A DNA stretch of 64,000 bases from NCBI GenBank assembly GCA_014529385.2, contig CM043954.1, forward strand, positions 100,123,628 to 100,187,627. The letters are read 5' to 3'. The notes beneath the pieces are model-generated. The model saw only the letters and a list, made by a program, of their open reading frames with translations, made no database searches and was not told where the DNA came from. Positions within the stretch are counted from its first letter, which is position 1. Each line of letters opens with the position of its first letter. Position numbers and translations under genes: made by a program. The DNA is from Adiantum capillus-veneris (lineage: Eukaryota; Streptophyta; Polypodiopsida; Polypodiales; Pteridaceae). This document shows positions 1 to 12,562 of this stretch, in pieces.

Positions 1-377
1 CTTGCATAAAGACCTGCTAGAATATCCCAAGCCTGTTTTGCAGATTTTGCTGAACGGATGTGAGGAACAATGGTGCGCTTCACAAACAACGCAATCAATG
101 CATGAGCCTGTGCATCCTTAACATCCCAACGAGCTTGTTCTGCCATAGGCAAAACAACTCTAACAGCTGCAATCCTTGCAGCAAGACCTGCAACATCTTC
201 AACATCGCCTACATCCTCAGAACTAGGACGTACATCAATGACCTGCACAATGTTCCAGACACCCTTTGACACAAGAACATGTTGCATCATATAAGCCCAC
301 ATAGGGTAGTTGTCCCCATCCAACTTGTCCTCAACAACAAACATCTTGAACACATCTGTGTTGTTGTTGTCAGCCAT
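1..377 (-). CDS. Ty1/Copia gag, N-terminal part (runs off window)
   Basis: Reading the minus strand from the ATG at 375-377 gives about 125 open codons with no stop to the window edge. The protein starts MADNNN and contains DGDNYPMWAYMM, then KDAQAHALIALFVKR and AKQAWDILAGLY. This is the N-terminal pattern of plant Copia gag proteins (UBN2/gag-polypeptide type), which form the capsid-like particle around the retrotransposon RNA. It lies about 310 bases downstream of a tRNA-Met primer site and an LTR-like sequence on the same strand, as expected for a Copia 5' end. Unlike most coding regions here it is undamaged over the visible part. Whether the pol region is intact cannot be seen. Alternative: a Copia-derived gag fragment. 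Confidence 0.82.
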   Translation of the reverse strand, partial: MADNNNTDVFKMFVVEDKLDGDNYPMWAYMMQHVLVSKGVWNIVQVIDVRPSSEDVGDVEDVAGLAARIAAVRVVLPMAEQARWDVKDAQAHALIALFVKRTIVPHIRSAKSAKQAWDILAGLYA

Positions 378-686
378 GGTAAATGCTGCACCTGATGTGA
401 AAACTGCCCGAAAATAGGAGAAACGGAGCAGGAACAACCTGTGCTATATAGCACAAACCATAGAAGACTATAAGGCACCTGTTATGCAGAAAACGGCATT
501 GACAGAAATTCTGCACAAAATGACAAAATAGCATGTGCAGTACTGCCTATAGTGGAAACGGAGGCCAAAATGAGCCCCCAAAATATTTTTCGACCTGCAA
601 ATGCTCGCCAAAGCTCACTGAAATCGGAGAAAGTGAGCAGGCGTGTGCTGGAGCAGTTGGAGACTAAGCCCGGGAGGACGTGACCT

Positions 687-698
687 GCTCTGATACCA
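687..698 (-). promoter_or_regulatory. Primer binding site for initiator tRNA-Met
   Basis: The minus strand reads TGGTATCAGAGC, the standard plant Copia primer binding site complementary to the 3' end of initiator tRNA-Met. It sits 5 bases inside the predicted LTR edge and upstream of the gag ATG. The leader at 378-686 shows no convincing gene. Confidence 0.85.
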
Positions 699-703
699 AT
701 TTT

Positions 704-950
704 TGGAATTAGGGTTGCAAAGAAACAAACACAGCTTGGAGAAGATGAAGGAAGCTCAAGGCACACAATAGAGAGTGTTTTACTTAGTGTGCAATGGAAA
801 GATAGATAGCCCTAGAGTGATGGGCGTATATACAATGCACGGGGGAAAAAACCTCCTAAAGAGGGAAAAAATGCCCCGAAGGTCCTAGTTTGTTCACACA
901 CATCACTACCACATGTATATGCTAACAAGCACTAGAAGAGATTCTTCACA
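704..950 (-). mobile_element. Putative Copia 5' LTR (minus strand)
   Basis: On the minus strand this stretch starts TGTGAAG and ends CTAATTCCA just before the primer binding site, giving the TG...CA ends of an LTR of about 247 bp. A TATATA box lies at about 828-833 in the right orientation. The outer edge at 950 is inferred only from the TG, because the partner LTR is outside the window. Confidence 0.5.
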
Positions 951-1000
951 GTGGCGACAGTAGCAATCCAACGCTCAAATGTAAAAATTCATGACATTGC

Positions 1001-1077
1001 TATATGCATCTCTATGAGCATTGCTATGCAACAAAGAGTAAGCGACGCTTATAGAAACGCTCATAGAGATGCATATA
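1001..1077. repeat. 19-bp perfect inverted repeat (hairpin)
   Basis: TATATGCATCTCTATGAGC at 1001-1019 is repeated as its exact reverse complement at 1059-1077, with 39 bases between. It could be a MITE remnant or a hairpin. No terminal repeats or target duplication were recognised around it. Confidence 0.7.
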
Positions 1078-1181
1078 GTGACGTCAACTCTCTAAAAAAA
1101 TAATCCGCGACCGCCAAAAATTTAAATCTCAGATCTGAGTTTCGGTGCTCTTGAAAAACAGGTATACCTGCACCCTCTCTC

Positions 1182-1432
<251 letters not shown>

Positions 1433-1479
1433 AAAGAGATAAAAAGATTTTATTATCATCCTTGGAGGTCAAATATGAC

Positions 1480-4400
1480 CTATGAGACCAAAGTTACATG
1501 TGATCTAGTATGTGTATGGCTGATAAGTGACTCTCGATGCTCCAAAATTGTGGTGATGAGAGTCGCAATGGAGAGCCCACACAGTGGCTGAGAGAGGAAA
1601 GTGTGTAGGTCTAAGTCATGGCTAAAAATGTGAGAGAAGCAAGTTTGGATGTGACCAAAAGCTGAGCACTCTAGTAGTGTGTGGTACTCAAACTCTCGAA
1701 GTTGCAATGAGCATAATGTGCACAAGTTGATTTGACTCTTCTCCATTGCCCCAACACCTTGTCTCGCATCAAAGGAAATGGGAGCTAAGCTGAATGGCTA
1801 CAATAGTGGGTATCGCCAACAAGGGGATAGGCTTGAGCATGTAAATGTGCATATGGTTTCCCCTTTCAAGATGGTTTTGTAGTTGGGGGCAATTTGGGTG
1901 GTGTAATGTATGAAGCGTGACCCACCGGATTTCTCCCAAGCCGTAATACATTGGCATTGTAGAAAACCTTCATTCACTTGGGAGTCAATTGAAGCATCAT
2001 GTAGCAAGTGTAATGCATCCCATTGCCCAAACCACTTTGTTATGTCTTGCATCCATCCCGTGCTCAAGATCTTTCTTTTATGCGTCTTTTGAACTTTTTT
2101 GCATGCTTTCCATGAAATTGTAGGAAGTCGATGTGAGGGGTTTTGATGCATCTGTATCATGTACTCTCCAAAACCCTTTCAATGCCATAACCTCAATGGG
2201 AAGAGATCCCAACTCAAGAAGTAGGAGCATATATAGTGTTTGTGTCTTAACTTGGAGAAAGTTTGTAAGAAAACGCTTTTGGACATTCTCAAACTATTTC
2301 CAAGTAGACTTTGAGATGCTCCCGTCCCACACTTCAACTCCATAAAGAAGAATTGGTGTCACCAATGCATCAAAAAGGTACTTCTTGAGAACCCAACACT
2401 TGATGTTTCCCGCATTACACATGTTATCAAATGCATAATATGATTTCTTTCCCGCTTCCAAATGACGCATAGCACATTCATGCCACTTGTGATTGGACGG
2501 AACCTCAAGGCCAAGGTACTTAAAGCTCTCAACAACTTCAAGTGTCTCATTGTTGTACACAATGCATGGCTTCTCCTTATGGTTGGTTTTCACAAGCATA
2601 ACCTTTGTTTTGGATTCATTCACAATCAGCCCACTATGCAAGCAAAAGTTCTCAAGGACAACCATAAGCTTTTTGGCATCTTCTAAAGTTTGTGCTAGAA
2701 GCACTACATCCGCATACAACAAAAGCATCATTACCGCATTGCACATAGTGGCCTCTTCAATGCCTTCTTCTTGCATAAAGTCAAGTACCATTTGTTCCAA
2801 TTGATTGATGCATAGAACAAAGAGAGTTGGTGACAACAGACATCCTTGTTTAACCCCAATAGTGCTTACCATAATTTTTGAAATTTCTCTTCCCATGCGC
2901 AATTGACAAATCACCTTTTCATAAATTCAAAAAACCGCAAGCATAAACTCACTTGACACTTAGAGTTCTTCCATCGTTTACGTGGAATCATACCAAAGGC
3001 TTTCTTAAAGTCCACAAAACAACAATACAATTGATTGTCTTTTAACTGACTTTCCTCCATGAGAACATGAAGAGTGACAAGATGATCAATGGTGCTATGG
3101 CATCGACAAAAACCCGCTTGTCCTTTTGCCCGCTTGTCATTGTCTTCAACACAATCACTAAATTTCATCTCCATTATGCACCCAAACAAATTTACCATAA
3201 GAGAGCAATCATTATAGTCCAGTAGTTGTTTACATTCCTTATATTCCCACCTTTATGCAAAGGCTTGACCTAGTTATTACTCCAATCATAAGGCATATCA
3301 TGTTGAAGTGCAAGGTTGAACATATCACGCATCCACTCATGGGTAAAATCTCCCGTCCATTTGATCATCTCCGGCTTGATACCTTGAAGATCTCCCGCTT
3401 TGCGAGTGGCCAACTTTTCAAGCCCACCGTATACATCCTCAATGTTAAGAAAAGAGGGCATGCAAAGGATTGAACCATAAAATGGAGTTTTTTCAGCATT
3501 TGCTTGCTCATATAATTGCCTACAATGTGTGTACATATGCACAAGACTCAAGTTACCAAAATTCTCAACCCGCTTGCCCCTCAAGTTTCTCCAAAATCTT
3601 CCACATGCATGTGCCTTTTCTTGGACTTGAAAAAGTTGTTTCTTTACTTCCCATATTCTTCTCTCCTTTTGAATCAATGCCTTATATGTATGAAAATGAC
3701 TTTGATAGTTGTCTTTGTTTATAGTTGCATCAAGCTTTATCAAGGACTTTTGAGCATCTTAACATTCTTTGTCAAACTATATTTTGCGTGGTCTATCTTT
3801 GTTGATACCATGGAGATTCTTTATGGCAAAGATTTCTTCGGCACAATAACAAATAACTCTCTTGAAAGCTTCCCATTTAGTTTCCAATGGTGTGTCATAT
3901 TGAAGCTTTGTTATCCATAACTTTTGCTCAACCATTTCAATGTACATTGGTCCGCGTTTCAAATCCATACATAGTGATGATTTATCTTCCCCTTTGGCTG
4001 AGATTATAACACTTAGTTGCTTCTCCACATGAAAGGTCAATACATAAGGTCCGATGGTTAGATTCTGGGGTCCACTTGCCAAACATAAAACTCTTTATGT
4101 GATACACGATGGCTTCAGAGAGTAGCATATAGTCAATCAATATGTTTCCTACATGTAAATCAATTGGTTCCACTCCACAAAGATACACCATTGGCAATGA
4201 GAATACCCGTGCTATTACACATGTGTAAAATTAACTTTCCATAGTGATTTGGCTCTTTCTTATCCATTCAAGTACAATCATACAAGTGAACTTCCTCCAA
4301 CTCCCTTGAAATGTTTGGCATATCAAATTGTTGAGTATCATGTTGCAATGTTTTTGTGTGAGCATTCATATCCCCAAATACAATAACATTACCTTTGCCT

Positions 4401-4840
4401 TTGAAATAAGCAATGTCCTCTTCTAAATCAAAAAATGGATGATCTCTATCCATGAAAGCATAAAAGGGGGAATCATGATGTGGAATGTAGCAACCGGCTA
4501 TAAAAATGGGTTCTCTTTTTGGTGTCATAATTTTCAGCCATACATAACGTTTGTACTTGTCATCTTTCACAATGGATACAACATCTTTCAATCCTTTATT
4601 AACCATACATGCTACCCCTCCTTGCCCTCTTTTTTGCTTGACATTCTTTGACCACATCAATGAATGTACATTGTAATTCTCCAAGCCGTTAATCCTTTGT
4701 GTATCATGCTCCCAAGTTTCAACAAGAAGTACAACATCGGCTTTGCTTGTTAGTTCATCAATGTGAACCCCTTCATCCCATGGATATCCATTACAATTCC
4801 AAAAACATATTTTCAATTGTAACTTGGTCTGATAGGTCAT
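1480..4840 (-). pseudogene. LINE ORF2: endonuclease-reverse transcriptase (broken)
   Basis: The N-terminal endonuclease (4840-4268) shows FWNCNG, ADVVLLVETW and GDMNAHT, the E/D/N motifs of Exo_endo_phos enzymes that nick target DNA. The RT follows in pieces: CFVDFKKAF (palm motif A, near 3020), GVKQGCLLSPTLF (near 2840) and YADVVLLA (near 2715). The last normally reads YADD, so one catalytic Asp is missing. The C-terminal segment at 1746-1480 has a C-x2-C...H-x4-C zf-RVT-like knuckle. At least four frame changes or stops occur between 4268 and 1746. The LINE assignment is secure; activity is very unlikely. Confidence 0.85.
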
Positions 4841-4846
4841 GCATAC

Positions 4847-5633
4847 CTATTTGCTCGAGGGATTTGCCTCCTCCTTGGGCACATTTTCTTTGAGAGAGGT
4901 CTCCTCGTTTTTCTTATTCTTTTCCTCATATGCCTTGCGACGCATATTTTGTTGCTTAATAGTGCAATCTTCACATACAAAACATTTTGTATCTTCCAAA
5001 TAGATCCAACTATTATCAAGGATAATCTTTTGTTTGGTCTCATCTGGCATGGTGCATACAATTGGTCGTTCTCCCAAGTGAGGAGCTCCTTGCTTACCCA
5101 CTCTATGTGCTCCTTACACCATAACTCAGAACATGCCAAAGTGGGTTTTGAAGAAATCTTTTATAACAATGGCAAGAGAAGGAGGCGTCTCTAACTTCTC
5201 TTTGGGAATTCCACCAATAACAATGTTCTTGGAACGTCACTCTTGTTCCTTCAACTCCTCCACATCCACATTCTCAATATTCTTTGTTTGAACCATAGAT
5301 TGCATGAGTGAGGAATCAGGAACCACATTGTTACCACATACATGAGCCCAAGACTTGTTTGTGCATACATTTTTCATGCCGCATACATCCCGGCTCATGG
5401 TGTCAAATTTATCCTCTTTCAATACATGGTCATACTCTTTCAAATTTATCCTCTTTCAATACATGGTCATACTCTACTTTGCTCATGTGCTCCTTCAAAG
5501 CATTCAAGTCCACAAGAGAGCGTTTACATTCCTTGACTTCCTCTTCAAGGTGTATAAAATTGGAGTTACCCATTCTTTGTAACGACATATAATCTTGATG
5601 GTTATAATTGACTTTGACAAACACTTTTCTCAA
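4847..5633 (-). pseudogene. LINE ORF1-like region (broken)
   Basis: Two frames carry the recognisable product. The N-terminal part (5633-5237) is rich in Glu/Lys/Leu and looks coiled-coil. The C-terminal part (about 5060-4847) has a CFVCEDC Cys motif and a Lys/Glu-rich tail. A 37-bp tandem duplication at 5403-5476 duplicates the coding for EYDHVLKEDKF and shifts the frame, because 37 is not a multiple of three. ORF1 proteins of LINEs bind the element RNA. Here that role is inferred only from position upstream of the endonuclease. A function other than ORF1 cannot be excluded. Confidence 0.55.
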
Positions 5634-5640
5634 ATTTATT

Positions 5641-6098
5641 GGTTCAACATGGAGACCCTAACATGGTCGAAACGCATTGGCACTTAGCCTAATACAATTT
5701 ACTTTTTTCCATATTATTTTTCTCCTTACTCTTCCTTAGCCTCCTTTGAAACTTTTGCACATCTTGAGTTTATGTTTTAAAAAGAAATTTATTTAATTGT
5801 GTTTGGTCTTAGTTTAGTAGAATCTTTGGTCAAGAAAAACTTGTTAGTCTTTTTTAATAATAAACTTTCTTCTATTGTTATGGATTTTGGATATTTCTCC
5901 AAAAACAAAAGGAAAAAAAGAAAATCCAATGGTAAGAATCACATTTAATCCATGTTGAGGTTGTGGATTCAAAACATGAGATGATTGTTATTCCATTTTG
6001 TATTATTGAAGAGATGTACACACGCCCTATGTTCATGTTGCCGGGAGGGGGGGGAGGGGGGAGGAGGACTCTACTCCTACCATCAGGTGGGTTGTTGG
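5641..6098. other. Non-coding AT-rich spacer
   Basis: This stretch between the LINE and the Gypsy LTR is AT-rich, with T and A runs and a G-rich patch at 6044-6066. I see no gene, RNA or repeat boundary beyond the TTGG at 6095-6098 that touches the LTR edge. Confidence 0.5.
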
Positions 6099-7406
6099 TG
6101 AGAGATAGAGGCGCAAAACAGATCCGGTGGAATCTACACCAAGACTATGCACAATAGCCTCATAATAGGAGGTACACAATAGGGGCACCACCTAGCTTGC
6201 AATGCGGCTAGGATGCATGGTAGGGAATTGGCACATAGCACAAGGAAGATGTAAGAGAAGGAGAGAGAGGAAGAGGAAGAGATCATTAGAGCTTCATTAA
6301 TATAGGCTTCATAGACACCATACAAACATTTATGAGAGGAATTTCACATAATCAACATCTCACAAAATCATGTGTGCATGGTAACTCCAACCTCTTGGCC
6401 ATTAAGAAACCAAAACGAAGGACCATAGCCAATACTATGCCATAGTAAAACTATGTGTGCATAGATGTGCATACATTTGAGAGCGTGAGTGCTAGAGCTT
6501 GATTGTGTGTGTTTGTTTACAAAAGAGGAGGCCTCCTTTTATAGGCCAAGAGAGTGGTTAGGAGAGAGATTATGAGTAAGAGGGGTTATTACAAAGTAGC
6601 CTCAATTAGGGGCATTCTCCCAATGAGAGAGCTCCATGTGCCTTGCTTATTGACCAATTTCCTCCTAATGGACTTCATCATGGCGATCCTTGTCTCCATG
6701 CTACCTTCCATAGCTTGAGTCCAAGAGCTTCCTTATAATATTTGAGAGAATCTTGATAAAATAATAGAAAATCCAGTAATAATGGAGAGAAACCTATAAG
6801 AAATTATGTGTGTGGAGCTGGCTAATAATGACTTTTTTCCCATGTGGATAGATAGGCTCCACCATTTCGGCCATATCTCCAAAACCTTAGTTCCAAAAGT
6901 TATAAGAAAATAGGGGTGTAAAAACGTCCACAATTTTGCTGTTAAATTTTTTTCAAATTTGGAATTCAAAAAATAGAGAAAACATCCCACAAAAAATATG
7001 TGTCTATCTTTCCCCTCCCAAACATCTTCCAGGTGGTCCTCTCTTGACTCCACATGCAAGCCTTGTGTCCAAAAGTGAATTATTCTTGAATATGATAATA
7101 GTTTTTTGACTCTAACTCCACAATTCATAAGATTCTCTTCACTATTGACTCTTATTCTTCACCTACAGTGACCGTCAGGTAGAATCAGCATCCAGTGAAT
7201 TTTTCATTTTCATAGGGTTTGTTCCTACCTCTCCTTATTTTGGAGATCCAAATGTGTCAAAATCATAGCCATGTACAAAATATATGCATAATTTTTTTTT
7301 GTAATTTTCATGCATCGGGGCCCCCCTCATCCATGAAGCCTTAAAGCCTTACCATCAAGTACATACCAAGAGAGAGGTGGACCAAAAATTTGAAAAGCAA
7401 TCCTCA
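6099..7406 (-). mobile_element. Gypsy LTR, minus orientation (left LTR of inverted pair)
   Basis: On the minus strand it begins TGAGGATTGC directly after a polypurine tract and ends in CTCTCA, about 1.3 kb. A TATA box (TATAAAA, plus-strand 6537-6543) lies mid-way, and a CTAGGTGGTGCCCC block lies near the 3' end. Most of its length matches the plus strand of 12563-13985, so the two copies are inverted relative to each other. As placed, this is the 3' LTR of the minus-strand gag-pol at 7444-12235. Confidence 0.8.
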
Positions 7407-7408
7407 TT

Positions 7409-7420
7409 AGCCCTCCCCCC
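7409..7420 (-). promoter_or_regulatory. Polypurine tract next to LTR
   Basis: The minus strand reads GGGGGGAGGGCT, followed by AA and the LTR TGA. The same arrangement occurs at 12549-12563 and 57448-57464, so it is the plus-strand primer site shared by this Gypsy family. Confidence 0.75.
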
Positions 7421-7443
7421 TGAAACTAGAGGCATTCATACCT

Positions 7444-10400
7444 CTAGTCGATACTTGATTCTTCTTGAGCTAAGGTGGAGGAGTCTCCCTCCTCAGGAAT
7501 ATCCATCATAGGTACTTGATTAAACCTCAAAAAGTACCACTTTGGCCTCCATCCATTGACACGTGTTTTGTGGAGCCTACCATCTGCATCCATCAATTGG
7601 TAACTGCCAATGTTGTAGCACTTTCTAATGAAAAATTCCCCTTTCCATCTGGGTGAAAATTTTTTATCCTTCCTAGTGGCAAACTTGTTATCATACCTTA
7701 GGACCAACATACCTTTCTTGAGACCTTTTTCCTTAAGTCCCTTGTTGAAGGTAAGTCAACATTTCTCTGCTTGTGCTGCATAATAATTGATAGCAGCTTC
7801 TCTGTCTAGTTGAAGCCTCTCTAGATCAAGAATGCGGTTGTGAAGATGAGCATCAGGGTGTTCCATCTGCCTAGCTAGTACCTTGAGACTAGCCAATTGT
7901 ACTTCAATGGGTAAAATGGCCTCCTTACCATACACCAAGTGATATGATGTGAACCCAAGGGATGTGCAAAATGAAGTGCGATAAGCCCAAAGTGCATCCA
8001 TAAGGTGCTTGTCCCAATCACATTTGTGATTGTTTACATGTTTAGTGATGATCTTGCAAATCATACCATTTACCTTTTCCACCAAACCGGGTAGTAGGGA
8101 GTTGAGTGTCGTCGTGAGATACCCAGTTTCTCCATTAGCTCCCCTACTAGGTCTCCTCGAAAACCTGATCCCCTTTCAAAATTTATTTTAAGAGGGGTGT
8201 CAAAATGGCAACAAATTTTTTAAATACAAACTTTTTCACTTTCTTAGCTATAATCTGGGTGGTAGCAACTGCTTCAGACCACATGGTCATGTAGTCTACA
8301 CCCATAATGATATACAATTTAAATGATTGGCTCCTTGGCAAAGGCCCAATGGAATCAATTTCCCATTTACCAAATGGTCCATCAGAGATTATAGGAGTTT
8401 GTGGCTCATATGTGAGCCTCCTATCCCCTGCCTTTTGACATTCCTTGCCTGTTTTACACCAGTCATGCACATCTTTCTTTAAACTAGGCCACACAAACCC
8501 GGCTTGTAGAACCTTCCTACTGGTGATTTTAAGTGCAAAGTGCCCTCCACAAAAATTATCATGGAAACTTGAAATTATTTTGGTGATCTCTCTAGAGAGT
8601 GGTACACACCTAAGAATTTGATCCTTGCCCTTGCAGTAGAGGTCGTCATTGATAAGGAGGTATTTTGTTGCCTTGGGAAAAAGCCACTGCTTTTGGCCCT
8701 TAGTAAGATCTTTAGGACACTCTCTTGTGCCCAAGAAATGGATGATGTCAGGCATACCGTCGCTACTTTGGAAGAGAGGCAACTTCAACTTTATCACACC
8801 CACTGGAACATCTTGTAGTTTCTCTCTAGCTAGAGCATCTTCTTCTTTATTTTCTTCTCGAGGAACATGGTGTAATTGTATAGCTTGAAACTTCCCTAAA
8901 CGTGTCTTAACTTGGTGAAAATGGCCTATCACGCTATGATATTTACAAGCCCAAGTTCCTTATATTTGTTTTATTAAAAGCATGGCATCACCAAATACAT
9001 TAAACCATTGAATACCTTGTGTCACATACCACTCTAATCCAAGAGTGAAGGCTGCATATTTTTCTTCATTGTTAGAGTGGGAATACAAGAGATGCAGAAT
9101 GGAGAATACATTTTCCCCTTTCTTGTTGAAGATAACAATGCCCGCTGCAGCTTTATCCACTGTCCTCTGATAGGCTCCATCAAAGAAACATCCATGTGCT
9201 GTATTACATAAGGAAATACTTCTTCCATTGTTAATATTATGAATGGTGTAGACAATAAATAAGAGAAAAATTTGGTGGTAGAAAACATTAATGCAAGCAC
9301 CATGTGCTCCACTACTGTGTATCCCTTTTTTGATGGAGTCATCATGCGACTAGAGAAGTAGATAGGATGCATGAAAGAAGTTTGAGGATCCTTTTGCATC
9401 AATACCACCCCAAGTGTTTCATTGCCCACACTAGGGTTTACATAAGATATCTCATCCCACTTTGGAGGTGCAATGGTGGGAAGTGAGGCTAGAATTTGTT
9501 TTACCTCATTGAACTATTGTTCATTTTCTTCACTCCAAATAAAGATCTCTTGATTGGTAACTTGTTGTAAAGGGAGAACCACTTGAGAGAGCAGGTGAAT
9601 GAGCCTACTCAAATACCTCACCTTTTGAAGAAAAGATACCAACTGCTTTGTTGTGGTGGATGAGGTCAAAGACACCAAGGCTTGAACCTTGATTGGGTCA
9701 TCTTCAATGCCCTTGGCTGAGATCACATGGCCAAGAAGAGTAACCTTGCTTTCACCAACGTGGCCTTTCTCCAGGTTGAGTTGGCCACCCAAAGTTTGCA
9801 GCCTAGCTAGACCTTCATAGACTTTCTGCAAATGTAGAGAGTGAGAGATATAGATACAAAAGTCATCAGTAAAAATAAAAATTTATTTTCCAAATAATGG
9901 ATGAAAAAAAAATGTCACATAGCGTTGAAAGGTGGCTTGGGCATTGGTGAGAACAAAAGACATAACTCTCTAAGCAAAACATCCCCAAGGTGTGATGAAG
10001 GTTGTCTTCTTTTGATCTTCTTCAATGATGCTAATTTGGAAGTAGATTGAGTAGCCATCACACACCGTGTAGCGCTCATGTCATGCTACCTCATTGATGA
10101 TTTCATCTTTTGGAGAGGAAGATAAAAATGGTCCCTCTTTGTGGCTACATTAAGGAGCTTGTAATAATCAACACAAACTTTTGACTTACCATTCTTCTTT
10201 GGTGTGACTACCACTGGAGAAACCCACTCTGAGTCTTAAACAGGATAGATGAAACCTACTTCTAGCATTTTCCTTACCTCTTTGATCAAGGCCCCTTATT
10301 GAATTACTCCTAGCCGCCTAAGCTTTTGCACTACAGGTTTACTTCCCTCCTTGAGCTTAATGTGGTGTTGAACTACTATGATGCTAGTGATTTTATCATA

Positions 10401-12235
10401 TTCATCAATGAACAATGTGGTAAAATTACTTAGCATCAAAATATAATATTCACACTCCTTCCGCACAACTCACTACAAAGCATTCAATGTAGCTTACTTG
10501 ATTCTACCAAAGGTTGTATACCTGGTGTCTCCCCTTGGTTTGATGATGATGCATCAGGTTTCTTCCTAGGGTCCTTGAGAATGACCCCCATCACCTCAAT
10601 GCTGTTGTCACTTCTTCAATCACTATTGACTCCTCCTCTAAAGTGGTTGAAGAGTCACTACTAGAAAACTCATCCCCAAAGTTTTCTAGATCCATGTTGC
10701 ATTGCCAACCTATCTTCCTGTCATAAAGTATTGGCTTCTCTTTTGCATCCTTCATCTAAATTATGTCAGTGTCCAAGTCCTTCTTAGCTTTCATAGTTAT
10801 AAGCCAAGGCCTCCCTAAAATGATAGATAGCCCTCCCCCTTGTGTGGCATGACCAAAATGTCCACTTCTACCTCGGTGTTGAACATCTTTACCCTAAATG
10901 CATTTATAACACCAGCACATTGGACTTTTATATTATTTGCCATTTTGGCTCGGCATGGTGCCATCCTACTCACCTCTAAACCCTAACGGTGCATCATTTT
11001 TTCACTCATGATGCATATTTGTGTGCCACCATTAATGTGCATATTGTAGATGTGTTGCTCTTTAATGTGAGCATCCATCACTAGTAGTATGTTATCTACA
11101 TTCCTCCCAAAGATAGCCCCATCTATCTTTGGCTTTGGTCGTCTCGTGCTAACCATCTTTGTACATTGTCTCATCATCCTAGGTGTTAGGTGGAGTAACT
11201 GGGTCCAAGTGATTTTTGGGCCTTGCAGAGAAACATCTTGAACCAAATCATATGGTTTAGAACATTCACCCAAAGAGAAATTTAAAATGTCAATTTTACA
11301 TCGTAGCTTGTTGCTAGATTCTCGTTTAGTTTTTATATTTTCCTCCTTTTGAGAAGATCCACCATGCCTAGTGCACTTTACCCCCATGGAATCTACTCCT
11401 TTAATCTTGGTCTTACCTTTCACCACTCTCTTGATATCCTCCTCCACTTTCTCCTTTCCCTTACCTTAAAGACTAATGACACTTACTGCCTACTTGCCGG
11501 TTGGGGGGGGGGGGGGGGGGGATAAGGGGGGAATGAGAGGTTGTGGTGGTGGTGGTGGATGTGATTGAATGGGTGGTTTGAGGATCTGCACGAGCGGTGC
11601 TTGTTGTCGTGCCCTTCGTGGTGCTAGTCTTGCTCTCGGTGGTGAGATTTGGTTTTGTCTGGCTCCTCTGTTGAAATTCAGTCTCCTTGGGTGTGGGCAT
11701 TAATACATGCTATGGCCATCTTCCCCACAATTGTAGCAGTGGTATTCTTGGTTCTTCCTTGATTGTCCTCTCACTTGATCTTGATTGCGGTTGTGTGCAT
11801 GTCTTTATTGCAACAACTGCATAGATAGATTTACAAGCTGAGTAGTGATGCGGCTCAACAGGTCTTACTGCTGATACCTCTTCTGGTTGGGTCCTTTGGG
11901 CTACTGTTGAAGTTACTGGGGTTAGTCAGACTGAGCTTGATTCCTATGAATCATTGAATATTGCTTGCATGTGTAACTTCTTGTCTTTAAGGTGGGCTAC
12001 TTCTACTCCCAACTCATACGTTGCAGGGAATCTCCCCTTCACCTTCTCCTTAAGTGGCGAGCACAAGCCAACAATGAAATGGTCCTTTTTTAGGAAATTA
12101 GGTGCTCCTTCACCTTCCTCCAGTGAGGCAACCCATCACTACCACAAATCCACAAACTTAGATTTGTAAGTGGCTTACTCTAGCAGACCTCCCTGCTTTG
12201 ACTCCGTCATCAGCTTACCATAATGTTTCAGTCTA
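7444..12235 (-). pseudogene. Ty3/Gypsy (Tat-like) gag-pol, degenerate
   Basis: Read 5' to 3' on the minus strand the order is: gag remnant (about 12235-11800, including FLKKDHFIVGLCSPLKEKVKG), zinc knuckle CYNCGEDGHSMY with a stop before its final Cys (about 11760-11710), protease remnant NGGTQICIM (near 11020), reverse transcriptase (about 10330-9514), RNase H (about 9480-9200), a second RNase H-like domain (about 9170-8960, with EEKYAAF...GL and FGDAML), then integrase with zinc region and core (8932-7756) and a C-terminal domain ending at 7444. Two RNase H domains point to the Tat lineage. Many stops and frame changes break it. A run of 19 G at 11503-11521 lies in the gag/protease linker. 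The 5' end is cut off at about 12235 by a misplaced pol fragment, so no 5' LTR or primer site follows in this orientation. Confidence 0.85.
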
Positions 12236-12530
12236 ATGACAAATGGCCCCTCCCATCTGGGTGAAAACTTTTTATCCTTCCTAGGGTCAAACCTGTTATC
12301 ATACATTAGGACCAATATACCTTTCATGAGACCTTTTGCCTTAAGTCCCTTGTTAAAGGTAAGTCGACGTTGATCTACATGTGCTGCATACTAGTTGATA
12401 GCATCTTCTTTGACTAGTTGAAGCCTCTCTAGATCAAGAATGTGGTTGTGAAGATGAGCATCAGGGCATTCCATCTGCCTAGCTAGTACCCTAAGACTAG
12501 CCAATTGTACTTCAAGTATGGACTAGAAGC
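12236..12530 (-). repeat. Displaced copy of the pol 3' segment
   Basis: This segment repeats, in the same orientation and with some divergence, the sequence at about 7637-7903 (end of integrase and its C-terminal domain). It is joined on its left to gag and on its right to the 3' end of an oppositely oriented element. The right junction near 12518-12530 lies where both source sequences share TTCAA, so it could be a microhomology join. Confidence 0.75.
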
Positions 12531-12562
12531 ATGAATGCCTCTAATTTAAGGGGGAGGGCTAA

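Larger units (their letters stand above)
1450..5640 (-). mobile_element. Non-LTR retrotransposon (LINE, APE-endonuclease type), degenerate
   Basis: The minus strand holds, in order, a coiled-coil/Cys-rich ORF1-like region, an APE-type endonuclease, a reverse transcriptase and a C-terminal Cys/His knuckle. That is the L1-like plant LINE plan. The 3' end runs into the (CT)n tract at 1431. No poly-A tail or target duplication was recognised. Frames are broken several times, so the copy is not autonomous. Confidence 0.85.

Noticed and set aside
11473-11700. Thr/Pro-rich minus-strand protein
   Set aside because: It is a short frame in the gag/protease linker of the degenerate Gypsy, shaped by the poly-G tract.
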